Below are positions 1 to 10,800 of a stretch of 30,639 bases of DNA, one piece after another (the stretch's first letter is position 1; each line of letters opens with the position of its first letter). The stretch is from Phallusia fumigata. Lineage: Eukaryota > Chordata > Ascidiacea > Phlebobranchia > Ascidiidae. The notes under the pieces were generated by a model. It saw only the letters and a list, made by a program, of their open reading frames with translations. It was not told the DNA's origin and did not search any database. The position numbers and the translations under genes were made by a program. The stretch is taken from assembly GCA_008931825.1 (NCBI GenBank), contig QXVZ01018000.1:1-30639 (forward strand), written 5' to 3'.

Positions 1-904
1 CATTAAAAAAATACTGCGTTATGACAAAATCATAAGTTCTCCACTGCATTTTTAAACTGGATCGATTATACAATGTGAATTTATTGGGGATCATTGTGGC
101 CTTGGAACTATGTCTTTTACAGCATAAACCGCTTTTTATTTGCCCCAACGTGTAGATTGTAGTATTTTATTCGCCCCAGGGTCGCCTAACACCACGGCCG
201 GAAAATGGGCTGTGTACTCCCCAAAAGGTGAAGAATTGCATTATTAAAGGTTGGAAAAATTTGTCTCGTTCGGTCATCGCCTTGTCGCTTGATTTTTCGC
301 AGTGTTTTATTTACAACTATTGATTTCGAGTTGTTGCAACCAACACTGGCAATAAAAAATATCTTCATTAAATTAAACGCACGTTTGAATGCAGGCACTC
401 GCAATCACGTTGTCGTTATGACTTGTTTACCAAACAAAATAAACCCAAGTTTAAACTGATGTTTTCTGTGCAGATGCCACTAAGTATATCAACTGATGTA
501 ATAGTTAAAGAAACATGATTGTTGTGTATTCCTGGATTTACTTATGTTGTAATGTAAACAAAGATACTAATCGGGGCAGTTAATAGCAATCACAGGCAGA
601 TATGCCTTTTCCTGGTACATTTTTTGTACGAATGAAATTGCACCCGGTCAATATTTGCAACACAAATATATTTACAAGTTAGAACAATTGTTCAACAAAG
701 TTATATTTTTCAAAGCTGTCAGTGTGAACAATAAGCAAGTCAATGTAAAATCGCATAGATCATAAATTGCACATGGCTGTACCAGAATATTTACAAAGTC
801 TTTTTTATTAAAGCAAAACAAAGTATTTTCAAAAGATTTCACATGAGGATGACTGCAGTTAATGAGTACTTGTACAACTGACCGAGAGGAATAAATCCTG
901 TTCA
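1..904. other. gene-free flank
   Basis: AT-rich sequence downstream of the seven-transmembrane gene. I see no coding exon with supporting homology. It contains one copy of a dispersed repeat (505-596). Any 3' untranslated region of the 905-1963 gene would run leftward into this stretch. Confidence 0.4.
505..596. repeat. dispersed repeat, copy 1
   Basis: About 90 bp that recur at 4647-4737 with roughly three quarters identity. Shared blocks include a run like TTTACTTATGTTGT/TTTACTGATGTTGT and GCAGTT-AAAGCAATCACA. No coding potential and no clear terminal repeats. It could be the edge of a degenerate transposon or SINE. The two copies bracket the 7TM gene and its upstream flank. Confidence 0.5.
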
Positions 905-1963
905 TTATAGTTTGTCGGATGAAGCATGTTTTTTCATTTTAACAGGCAAAGTTGTAAGATTTTTGAGTGGCACCGAAGTAGTCGGGTTTGTTGTCGTTGT
1001 CGGCTCGACTTTTGAGATCGTGATCTTTGGGAAAAGTCGCTTGCGATAATCGCGAAAGGACAAAATCAGACACAAGACGTGGACGAGTTGGTTGTCCTTG
1101 TAGAAAAGTGTCATAAACGACATCGATGCCCAGTTTATAAATTGACTTTGGATTGAAGCAATAATGGTAACATAAGAGATATCAGAGAAAACAACCGCGG
1201 CAGTGCACACACTGATTCGTACCACGGAACTACGTACTTTCTTATCTCGGATTCGTTTTGCTAGTGGAGCGATGCAAAGAGTCAGAACACACAGTTGACT
1301 CAATGTGAACAGAATTATCGAAACGAATCCTAAAGGTGAATTTTCGTCTCCATCTTCGTCTTCGCACCCTCGCTGTGTATTGATCTGTTTTATCATCAGC
1401 AACTTCACTACTAGCAATATTTGGCTAAGCGTGACCGTTGTCAAGGTTACGCATCTGATCGCAGTTACTGCGTAATTGGCGCAGTGTTTCCGGAAGGTAA
1501 TGTCTTTATGAAGAGAGTCCTGTCGCAGCCAAAGTGTCACAAACACCAGTAGATTAGTCGAGACGTCAAATGTAGGCCGTATCACCTTGAAGTAAATCGT
1601 ACACCAGAGTGAACTAACGTTGACAAAGTAGATTTCCACAATTGACAAAGTCTGGCTAAGAAATATGGCCGCAGTTGACATTGAAAGGAAACGGTTGGTC
1701 AGTTTAATTGTATGTGAATTCCCTCTGCTCTGGTTCTGGTAGACGATGCAACAAACAAGGAAGTAAAGTGATATAATAACCACAAAAGGGAAAATAACTT
1801 TCTCGTATGGACGGGATTCAAATGATTTAGTATTGTTTGATTCTGTTTGGTAATTATCCGTTGTTGTGAGGTCGGTAGTCAGGTTGTGATCCATTGTTGC
1901 GTCTTCAAGATTGGTTCGAATAGATGACAAGAAGTTATGCATTTTTAAAATTAAGTTACACAA
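905..1963 (-). CDS. seven-transmembrane receptor-like protein, single exon
   Basis: An intronless ORF of 352 codons. It shows seven hydrophobic stretches in order, for example VIFPFVVIISLYFLVCCIVY, RFLSMSTAAIFLSQTLSIVEI, LLVFVTLWLRQ, a long TM4 around CVTLTTVTLSQILLVV, LGFVSIILFTLSQLCVLTLC, RISVCTAAVVFSDISYVTII and LVHVLCLILSF. The N-terminus carries NxT glycosylation sequons and the C-terminal tail is Thr-rich and basic, as expected for an extracellular N-terminus and cytosolic tail. The acidic loop between TM4 and TM5 is CEDEDGDENS. The best start is probably the internal ATG at 1894 (M24, context ACAATGG, giving 329 residues) rather than the first ATG. No E/DRY after TM3 and no NPxxY in TM7 are visible, so I call it a divergent, perhaps lineage-restricted, GPCR-like protein without naming a ligand. 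Confidence 0.75.
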   Translation of the reverse strand: MCNLILKMHNFLSSIRTNLEDATMDHNLTTDLTTTDNYQTESNNTKSFESRPYEKVIFPFVVIISLYFLVCCIVYQNQSRGNSHTIKLTNRFLSMSTAAIFLSQTLSIVEIYFVNVSSLWCTIYFKVIRPTFDVSTNLLVFVTLWLRQDSLHKDITFRKHCANYAVTAIRCVTLTTVTLSQILLVVKLLMIKQINTQRGCEDEDGDENSPLGFVSIILFTLSQLCVLTLCIAPLAKRIRDKKVRSSVVRISVCTAAVVFSDISYVTIIASIQSQFINWASMSFMTLFYKDNQLVHVLCLILSFRDYRKRLFPKITISKVEPTTTTNPTTSVPLKNLTTLPVKMKKHASSDKL

Positions 1964-4892
1964 TTTGTGAACTCAACAATTCAGTAATAAGATTAACGAA
2001 CTACCGAACTACTCGACTAAACAGGTCCTAAATATCAAATTAGAGTGTGAACCAGAAAACAGAAAGAACAGCCTAATCACCTAATTTGTCCCTTTGATAC
2101 AAACATAACTACCGACATATTGTATTTTGTGTATTCATTGTGAGAGCAGTTATTGTTGAAACATTTGCATTACAACTTATTCTCCAAATACAAGCTCTAT
2201 GGCAGTTAAATCTTTGATTATGCAATAGAAATCCTCGATTTTCTATGATGCGACCTAATTGCTTTAAACACTGACTACTCACTAATTTAACAAATCGTGT
2301 TTGACAAGCCAACTCAATTGTGTTGTGCACACGGCTGTCCACGTCGTTTTAAAAGACCCGTTGGTGATAGAAACCCTCCGTTCCCGGCTAATTCCAAATC
2401 AATACAACTGTTGGTTTGGGTTAAAATAATCACTGCTACAAGTTAATTGGGGTCAAAACCTGTTTGACTCTCGCTTACGTGGTTGGTCGCAATAAATGAT
2501 GCATGGCTATATCTCGTTGACACATTACTAATTGTTTTTGCGGATGTCATTTATTTTGCTGGACTTTAGTATTTGAGTAAATCTTCACCTGTGTCAACTA
2601 ACAAGGTTGTTTCGGTTCCTGTCTAACTTCTTTGAAATTATTTCCTTTTTTTTGTAACTTAGGTTACTTGGATTTTCCACATAAAAAGATAATAAAGTTA
2701 TAAAATTTCCTGTTTTCATGTTTCATTCGACATGTATTGGAATGTTATCCTTGCGATGGCAGATCATCATCGAGCGCATCTGAAAAGATTGTATTTTCGC
2801 CTGGGGCAAATCAATCACGCTGAAGTTTGTCATCATAGATTTTCTCTTGTGAAAATATCCAGGTGTTCGAATCACAAGAGCGCCGAACAGATAAGGCCTT
2901 CATATCCGAGGTTTATTAAACAGAAAAACGCACTGACGACTTGCCACAAAAGCTGTAGTAAAGTGCAAATCGGTTTACACTGGTATATTACTTCTTAACT
3001 CAGTCGTCTTTTGTCGAATAATTTCAAACTGTAATTTATTGCTTTGGATGCCTTTGCTTTTCGTTTAAACAAGGTGGTGAACAAACAGTTTGAAATGCTG
3101 TGTGAAAAGGATACGTGGTATCGAGTAACATGCCACATGTCATCCTCCGTCTAATTGGTCTACGCTTAATCCATTATCAACCGAGATCGCATATACCGTG
3201 GTTGCAATGTATCTGTTCAACACATGGTGCGACATGAAATATGATACGCAGAGCATACTCTACTGCCCCAAAAAACATGTCAAAGGGTGTGCAGAACACT
3301 AGTATCGTCAAAAATTCGTTTTTTTTTTAGATTTCCATATGTCATCATTGAAAAACTATTTTGACCACGTAAATCTGCTCAATGCCAGTGTGAAATCCAC
3401 AGCTGTACAATATAATTAGAAAGGTTTTGTCGTACAAGCAATGTACATCGTACAATAACTTTAACTTTACAAATGCATATGGTACAAACTTGGCTTACTC
3501 GTCTGTTGTGCGATTTTGCATTTGGTTTACGTACTAGAGACGTTTCCAAATGTTGTGGTGGATAAACGTGAAGTGCAGTTGGAAACCAAATGTTTTGGAT
3601 ACGTTTCCTCGACAATCTGTTATTCTGTTTATGCAGGTAACTTTAAAGAGAACGCACAGCGCTTTTTTGTGGTTGGCCGACTTCTGTATTGAATCGGGTT
3701 AAATTAGTCCAGGGTAACTTGTTTACAGGTGACAGGAATATTATACCGTTGCAACATATAACCGTGTGTGTTGTTTTTTAATTTTGTCCAATCACTTACA
3801 CGATATGTTGAGTAAATGGCATAGATTTTTTGTGCAGAAATTTGGGTTTCCTTTCAAGCACGCACAAAAAAAAACTTTTACATGCTGCTCTCTGGAGCTG
3901 TAACTCTGCAATACCTGTCATTATGACTTTGATATCCACATTTGTACGTAGACACATACCACAACCGCATGCCCTACCCATACGTTTGGACATGGTTGTG
4001 GACAGGCGGATAAAAACAAAACAAACCCGAAAAATGAGGAACGCATCACTGAAATGCGAAGTCGATGCATTTAGAAAAAATACCTGTCCTCGCCTGTCGT
4101 AACGATTTTCTGTACGCATAATCTAGCTCTCTCTCCAAGGTAATAATGCAACACAACTACTCTGCTGTAGCACCACTGTTTGTCTGACAACAAAACTCAC
4201 GTGATTATACTAAACGGATTCTCTTGACATCACAAATGATTCGGTCGGTTCGTTCCGAAACTAATTTAGGCGATTTGGCGCAATAGAGGCGAAAGAGTTA
4301 ATTTTATTTGTTCCTGTTACCAGCACTTACGCGCAAACATCAACCTGACTTAGCGATCACCTGTTTTTTATGAGCACTAATCGGAGAACACATTCTGGTA
4401 AATAACTTCCAAAAAGTTGTTAGTTACAAATTGTTTTTGTTGCGCCGCCGTAAATAACTGTAAAATATACTCCTTTGTGGAAGAGGTTTATTATTTTGAC
4501 CGCGTAACAAGTCACCTCGACTTAAGTAAAAACACATTTAGGTGGGTGTTACATCATGTTTGCCAGTAATTGCTGATTTCTATGAATCCACCTTTTTCCC
4601 TACACTAATGTGTGCTATCTCATACGGTCTGTGACGTAATAATAAGAGAACAATGATTATCATGCTTTCCTGAATTTACTGATGTTGTGACATAAACATG
4701 TAAACTAATCAGCGCAGTTTAAAGCAATCACACAAATTTTTATCACAAATAGCGGGGAGCGTACAAACTAACGTCGTTAATAATTTGTAAAACTACAACA
4801 AGCCATACTTGATCATACTGGGAAAAAGATATACATTAAAATGCAAGAGTAGTATATGACGCAACTACATTTACAGCATATACAGGAAGCAT
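1964..4892. other. intergenic region, no supported gene
   Basis: Nearly 3 kb of AT-rich sequence between the 7TM gene and the 3' end of the minus-strand intelectin gene. Short ORFs up to 107 codons occur on both strands (for example around 3796-4119), but none shows a recognisable motif, domain or splice-bounded pattern. It presumably holds the 7TM promoter (just right of 1963) and the second copy of the dispersed repeat. Confidence 0.4.
4647..4737. repeat. dispersed repeat, copy 2
   Basis: Second copy of the repeat at 505-596, in the same orientation. It lies about 150 bp beyond the stop codon of the minus-strand intelectin gene. Confidence 0.5.
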
Positions 4893-7800
4893 TTATCTGT
4901 AAAATATCATAATTGTGGAATGAATGTCCTTTGCCGAGTGTGAATAGTTTGCAGGTCGGTTGTCATCGATAGATGTTCCATCAAATCCATCCCAGCCTTA
5001 AGAGAAATACAGTATGTTCAAAAATGAAAAAAATCAACTTTTTAAAACTTACTTAAAAAGTCGTTGCAATCAGCGGTGGTATGGGTAGCCGCACCCCCCA
5101 CACAAACAAACTCTGCCGAGCAGTCGTCGACCCTACAAATACATTTCAAAGCATCACTTAACACATCGCGTCAAGTTTTACAATCTACTCACATCAATCC
5201 TGGACACATGGCGTAAACGCTTCCCGTTTTGCCTTTGGCATAAAATTGAATGAAACCAGGTTGAGTGCTGCTTCTTACTTTCGGTGGTGTCATGTCTGTG
5301 ACGGTTGAAGAACTTCCAACAGTAAACGTAACCGGCACCACAAGACGTTCCTCAGCGTTTTGACAATCTGGATCTATAATGCAATTCGTTTGGGTTCTAT
5401 TTTATTATTTTAAGACGACATATAAACCTTCACAGTAAAACTCAGTGGTGTCAAAGCTAAGCACTGATACAAACAAATTCAATTATTTTGTTAACCTTCT
5501 GTTTATAACCACACAATCCGGAAATCATTTTGTACCAAAGGTCGTGCAAAAATCTACTGCAATGGGCCGCATCGTACGAATGTATAAACGGTTATTCTAA
5601 TAATACTATTGATGTTTTGTAGCATATACTAGTAGTCCAAATTTAATAGCAGTGTAGCGTTAACAACGGTTTTTGATCTCTAAAATAATACCAAGCGGTC
5701 CACATAAGTGAGTGTCGCGTACCGGTTTGTTGCACCTCTCCGCTCCCAACCAAAAACGCGACATACCGGAGAGTCGACACACAACATTCCGAAAAAATAT
5801 TACACCTATCAAAGCCTTTTGTACTTACAAAGATCATGGACCTCACCGACAATGTTAAGAGTTGCATTCAGTGTATTGTGAAGTTCTAGATCGGTGAGCG
5901 GCAGTCCGTCACTCCTTAACAGACAAAATAAGCAAGGGTTAAATATTTGTTGTATTCCTTATTGAAGTAGCTTGTTTTTTTTTGTGTTGACAAAATGCGA
6001 TGTTCTGTTACTTGGTTGGACCATTGCAAATCACGGCATCGAATTAATTTACCTGCATTCTATATAAATCAACAAAGCTTAGTGTAGTTTGCTCTTTAAC
6101 GTTTGTTTCTCCTAGACGCTATCACAACTAAATACTTTAATTTTACGACACCTTGTAATAGGCAAAAATGTTAAACAAGCTAATTGTTCATTTAACTTAC
6201 AGCGTAAAACTGCAACGAGACGATTATGATCTGCCACTAATAAATATGGCAGACAAAAAAATAAAACGTCCAAAAATGTTTAAGCGCGTCTGTACCTTGG
6301 GGCAACATAAGAAAAATTTCCAGGTTGGCGAGATATTACTCCACTTTTATTTTGTTTTAGGGCAGTCCACTTTCTTGGCTCCAGGGCCTGCCCTGTACAC
6401 TTCTCCAATGTTTGTGGTAAACCCCTATGTACCGCATCGTACCTATATCCACCTGTGTCCGCTAGGGTACACTGTACACCCAGGTTAAAAATGCTAGCTC
6501 CGTGCACAACTTTCATGTTTTTACACAAATTGTTAGAACATACTTAGCTAACATAGTGTATCCAAACAATCAATTGGACGGAAAACCAAACAAGTACTCG
6601 TAGTGATAATAATTCATCGTTCCTGTACTGTCATCCCATTTCCACGTAGGTGTTTCGGTGAAACCCCATTCCTGTGTTCAACGTAGGACTTACATATTGC
6701 AAACAGTAGGCATCACATACTTACCGCAGAGTTGTAGATGAAGAAAAATATATCGCAAACGCTTTGTATCTGTCCTGATCCATGGTACCTGCACATACCC
6801 CGGTACGACATCGTAAAGTTGCCCAAAACAATTTCGTTGACAAAATGTTTGAAGCTGCCAAGTTGAAGTTCACTGCCCACCTAAAATATAGACGTAAATA
6901 ATTTACTTTGTAATTTACTTGTAAATGAAAGCTTGCAAAAAGGTCGCTTTATGATGTGGCAACAGTGTAACAGCCTAATGGCGGTTGGCGACCACATGCT
7001 ACGCGAAGTTTTTTTGTGCTTACAGGCCGGTGGTTTCTTAACTCATGGTTGCGACCCAAACGAGGGTCGCGAGGATGCTTCTGAGAGTCGTGGAATGGTA
7101 CATACCAAGTTAAAACTTTAGAAAACTGATTATGGTCTTACCACAATCCAAAATCGGTCGTGGGATCTTCGTTCATTTCCTATCCCAAGCATTCCAATGA
7201 AAGGATGACTTTTTCTGCTGGTCCATTTGCTTTTGGTGTATGAACATCTTTTGCGCAAAAAATTGCCTTGGTTACAAAGCTTAATAAAATTTTTGTTTCT
7301 TACCGGGCGTCTGCTTCATAGTGAATATTCGATTGAGAACATCCTGGTTGATTTACTCCAATCTAAACAAAAAGAACCTAAGTGGTTGGATCCCGACAAC
7401 ACTTGTTTCCACCATGCTAACCTTCATTCCTGTAGGATTGAACATTTCGCCCAACCTATCTTCATCTTCATAATCATAATAATAAAACGTGGAAAACTGC
7501 TTGCTAATTTCGTTTGAACGGAGAGAGACTTTGTCCATGATTGCGTCAACATCAGGATAGATGACTACCATAACAGCTGTATGTTAAAGAAAGGTCAAAT
7601 TAGTTACTGTTACTATTTGTATACAATTCATTACATAGACAGAATATGGAGTAAATAGACAGAAGCCGCTTCTATTTAATGTTATAAATCCCAACAAAAA
7701 CTGGTTGAAAATATCACAGCGAAATAAANTGTTAAAGAAAGGTCAAATTAGTTTTTGTTACTATTTGTATACAATTCATTACATAGACAGAATATGGAGT

Positions 7801-10800
7801 AAATAGACAGAAGCCGCTTCTATTTAATGTTATAAATCCCAACAAAAACTGGTTGAAAATATCACAGCGAAATAAAGCACCGATTACGTGAATCGTCCAA
7901 ACATTGATTCTGTATTTCCGAGTTAATCGGTAACAGGGCGAGGTGTTAGGTTTTGTTTTCAACTGGCAAAAATCATTCCTGTGGATAATTTGCGTTTGTT
8001 GAGGTTGGAAGTATCCGGATTTCTTTTGAATTAGGGGCGAAGAGAGCATTTCATGAGTGCATTGCGTTTTTAGGCTGTTCATTAAAATTGAAAACGAACG
8101 AAGACAATCGATCACAGTAAAATCCCATAGCTTTTATTCGACAATTTTTTTCTGGCCCAAAATCGACTTCGTTGTTTTTCCCTGCAGAATGTTTTTCCCT
8201 GAGCAGAATAGTCGTGATATTTTTACTAGTTTGCAAACAATATTTCAGGCTCGCTTAGCTACTTGAAACCAGGTAAAATGACTCTTTAACTTAATAAAAT
8301 AACACACAATTATCTTTACAAAATGCAAAACAGTTTACCGTCTTCCCCAGGGTGTAATGGATAATGAATTGAAAATAGTTTTTGTAAGTTTCCTCCGTAA
8401 TCCGCTAAAAAATTGTTGCTTGTAAAATACTCAAGATGGGTCGCAGCTTTTGTGGTAGTAAGAGATGCGTTGTTTTGCACATGTCTTAACAAAACGTTAG
8501 ACGCCTGAAGAACAGAAAGAATCCATGTCTTTTTTGTTTTTGTATCTAATTGGAGGCAGTTCTTATTTACACATCGAAGAGAAGCTTTGCACTAGAAAAT
8601 TGGTATGAAGTCCCTTTCCGTTTTGTTTTAACACTAATTAATTTGTAGTGTAAATTTTTGTGTTTCATCATTTCATCAGGTTTTGTTTACAAAAACATAT
8701 CTGTTAATAAAAACGTTGAATACTGACCCTAGCCCTACCAAAAATACGCCCAAATTCGCAATAATTAAGTGGTATTTTACCTGGCGGTAACAGGTTTTGC
8801 AGTAACACTTAAACAAACCCTTACTTTTAATGACCAATATGCCGGGTTTTTGTAATCGTCAACTGTTGACATATTTAATGTTCCAAACGTGTCTCTGTTC
8901 ACCCAGTTGCGTGTTTCTGATAGACATAACAAACAATAAATCATCTAAAACACCACAATGTGCCTTAAAAATACACCTCCCATCCACTTGTCATCGGTTG
9001 CACATCTGTTGGTTAAATCATTTTCATTAATTGTTGCAACAAGTGTCCAACCTCCCCCGTCTGTGTTCATATCACAAAATGCCTGCAAATCAAATGTTAG
9101 ATTCTTAGTAAGCAGTAAGTTGAAGCAAATTAGCTACTCACAGGAAAGGCATCCAATGGATTTTCAGCGATGTAGTAAACTGCGTCAGTAACAAAACCGT
9201 TTTCCAACAAATGCAAACACGATTTTGCAGGATTTTCTTTAGTACCCAACAAAGAAGCCGCTGAAGTTTCTGGCGAAGAAACCGTCGAGGTTTGAAAATT
9301 GACCGCGGTTGTGGTTGGTTGCAACGAAACCGAGCTCGTTGGGTTTTCTTCCGGATTGCTTTCTCCTTTGCGCAGATAAAATACGTTGATTTGGAAAAGG
9401 TTCTTTTATATTTGTAAGAACATACACAGCCCAAAGCATCGCATTGAAAACAGACAAGGTTTTGTGATTGAAATAATCACTGCTAATTTTGTATTTTTGT
9501 GTGTGTAAATTACGGTTGATATTGTCTGTTTCGTACGGTGGCCCGTAAGGGCAACGCACTTCCAAATATAAATCGGTAAATATATTTGTAATCGACATAT
9601 ATATTGCGATCGGGATTTCTATATTCGCGATCGGGATTTTAATATTCGCCGATCGAGATTTCTTTATTCACCGATCGGCATTTCAATATCACCGATCGGG
9701 ATTTCAATATTCACCGATCGGGATTTTAATTTTTGTAATCGGGATTTCTATATTCACCGATCGGGATTTCTTTATTCACCGATCGGCATTTCAATATCAC
9801 CGATCGGGATTTCAGTATTCACCGATCGGGATATTAATTTTTGTAATCGGGATTTCTATTTTCACCGATCGGGATTTCTATATTCACCGATCGGGATTTC
9901 TATTTTCACCGATCGGGATTTCTATATTCACCGATCGGNGATAAAATACGTTGATTTGGAAAAGGTTCTTTTATATTTGTAAGAACATACATAGTGCAAA
10001 GCATCGCATTAAAAACAGACAAGGTTTTGTGATTCAAATAATCACTGTTAATTTTGTGTTTTTGTGTGTGTAAATTACGGTTGATATTGTCTGTTTCGTT
10101 GTCACCACATACACCCAAATATTGGCTTTCCTCAGCGCTATGTTAAGCTGATACATTACATAGTGCTGTCAAAGGGGAATAAAGTGTATCCGGCTAAGAC
10201 AGCGCTCAGGGAAGTCAATATTTGGGTGCGTGTGGTGATAACTCGAAACAGTTTACCTTTAGTAGTTACATTACATAATGCTGTCAAAGAGGAGTAAAGT
10301 GTAACTACTGAAGGTAAGGACACGTATGTCAACAATGCTGGTCACACATTTGTGGGTTTACACATCGAATGCTAGGTCCCTTCGTTAACCAAGGCAAATT
10401 GTACAAAAAACGACACTTTTTCACACTGACAGCGTGCAAGTACATACCCTTGTAGATATCTGACGCTATATTCTGCAAAACATATTATTCATATTTTTTA
10501 AACGTAATTTACGAGTGTGCCTGATAGAGGGAGTTACAGCAGTTTGTTGAAACGTAAAACTTACCATATAACCAGCAAAGGATAATGCCGAAAGAACAAG
10601 GACAACTGCTAACAGCAGTAGCCCAAAGCCTGCAGCAACAAAAAGACACTTTGATCGTAGGCAAACTTGAGCTTTGGGTTCGATAGGTTCTGTAACTTAA
10701 AAAAACATAGATGTCCGTAAGTCGCTTGTGCGATCTGTAAAATGTAATTTCCAAACCAAACCCCACCAAATATTTTTGTAATGGACAGTACATTGCTAGC

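Noticed and set aside
3796..4119. 107-codon ORF (-) overlapping a 90-codon ORF (+)
   Set aside because: No motif, no splice context, and both strands are open in the same AT-rich stretch, which points to chance.
6570..6572. TGA as selenocysteine
   Set aside because: The paralog has isoleucine at this place, intelectins are not selenoproteins, and I see no convincing SECIS downstream.
9602..9938. CRISPR-like array
   Set aside because: Units are tandem with no unique spacers, in a eukaryotic intron; it is a satellite.
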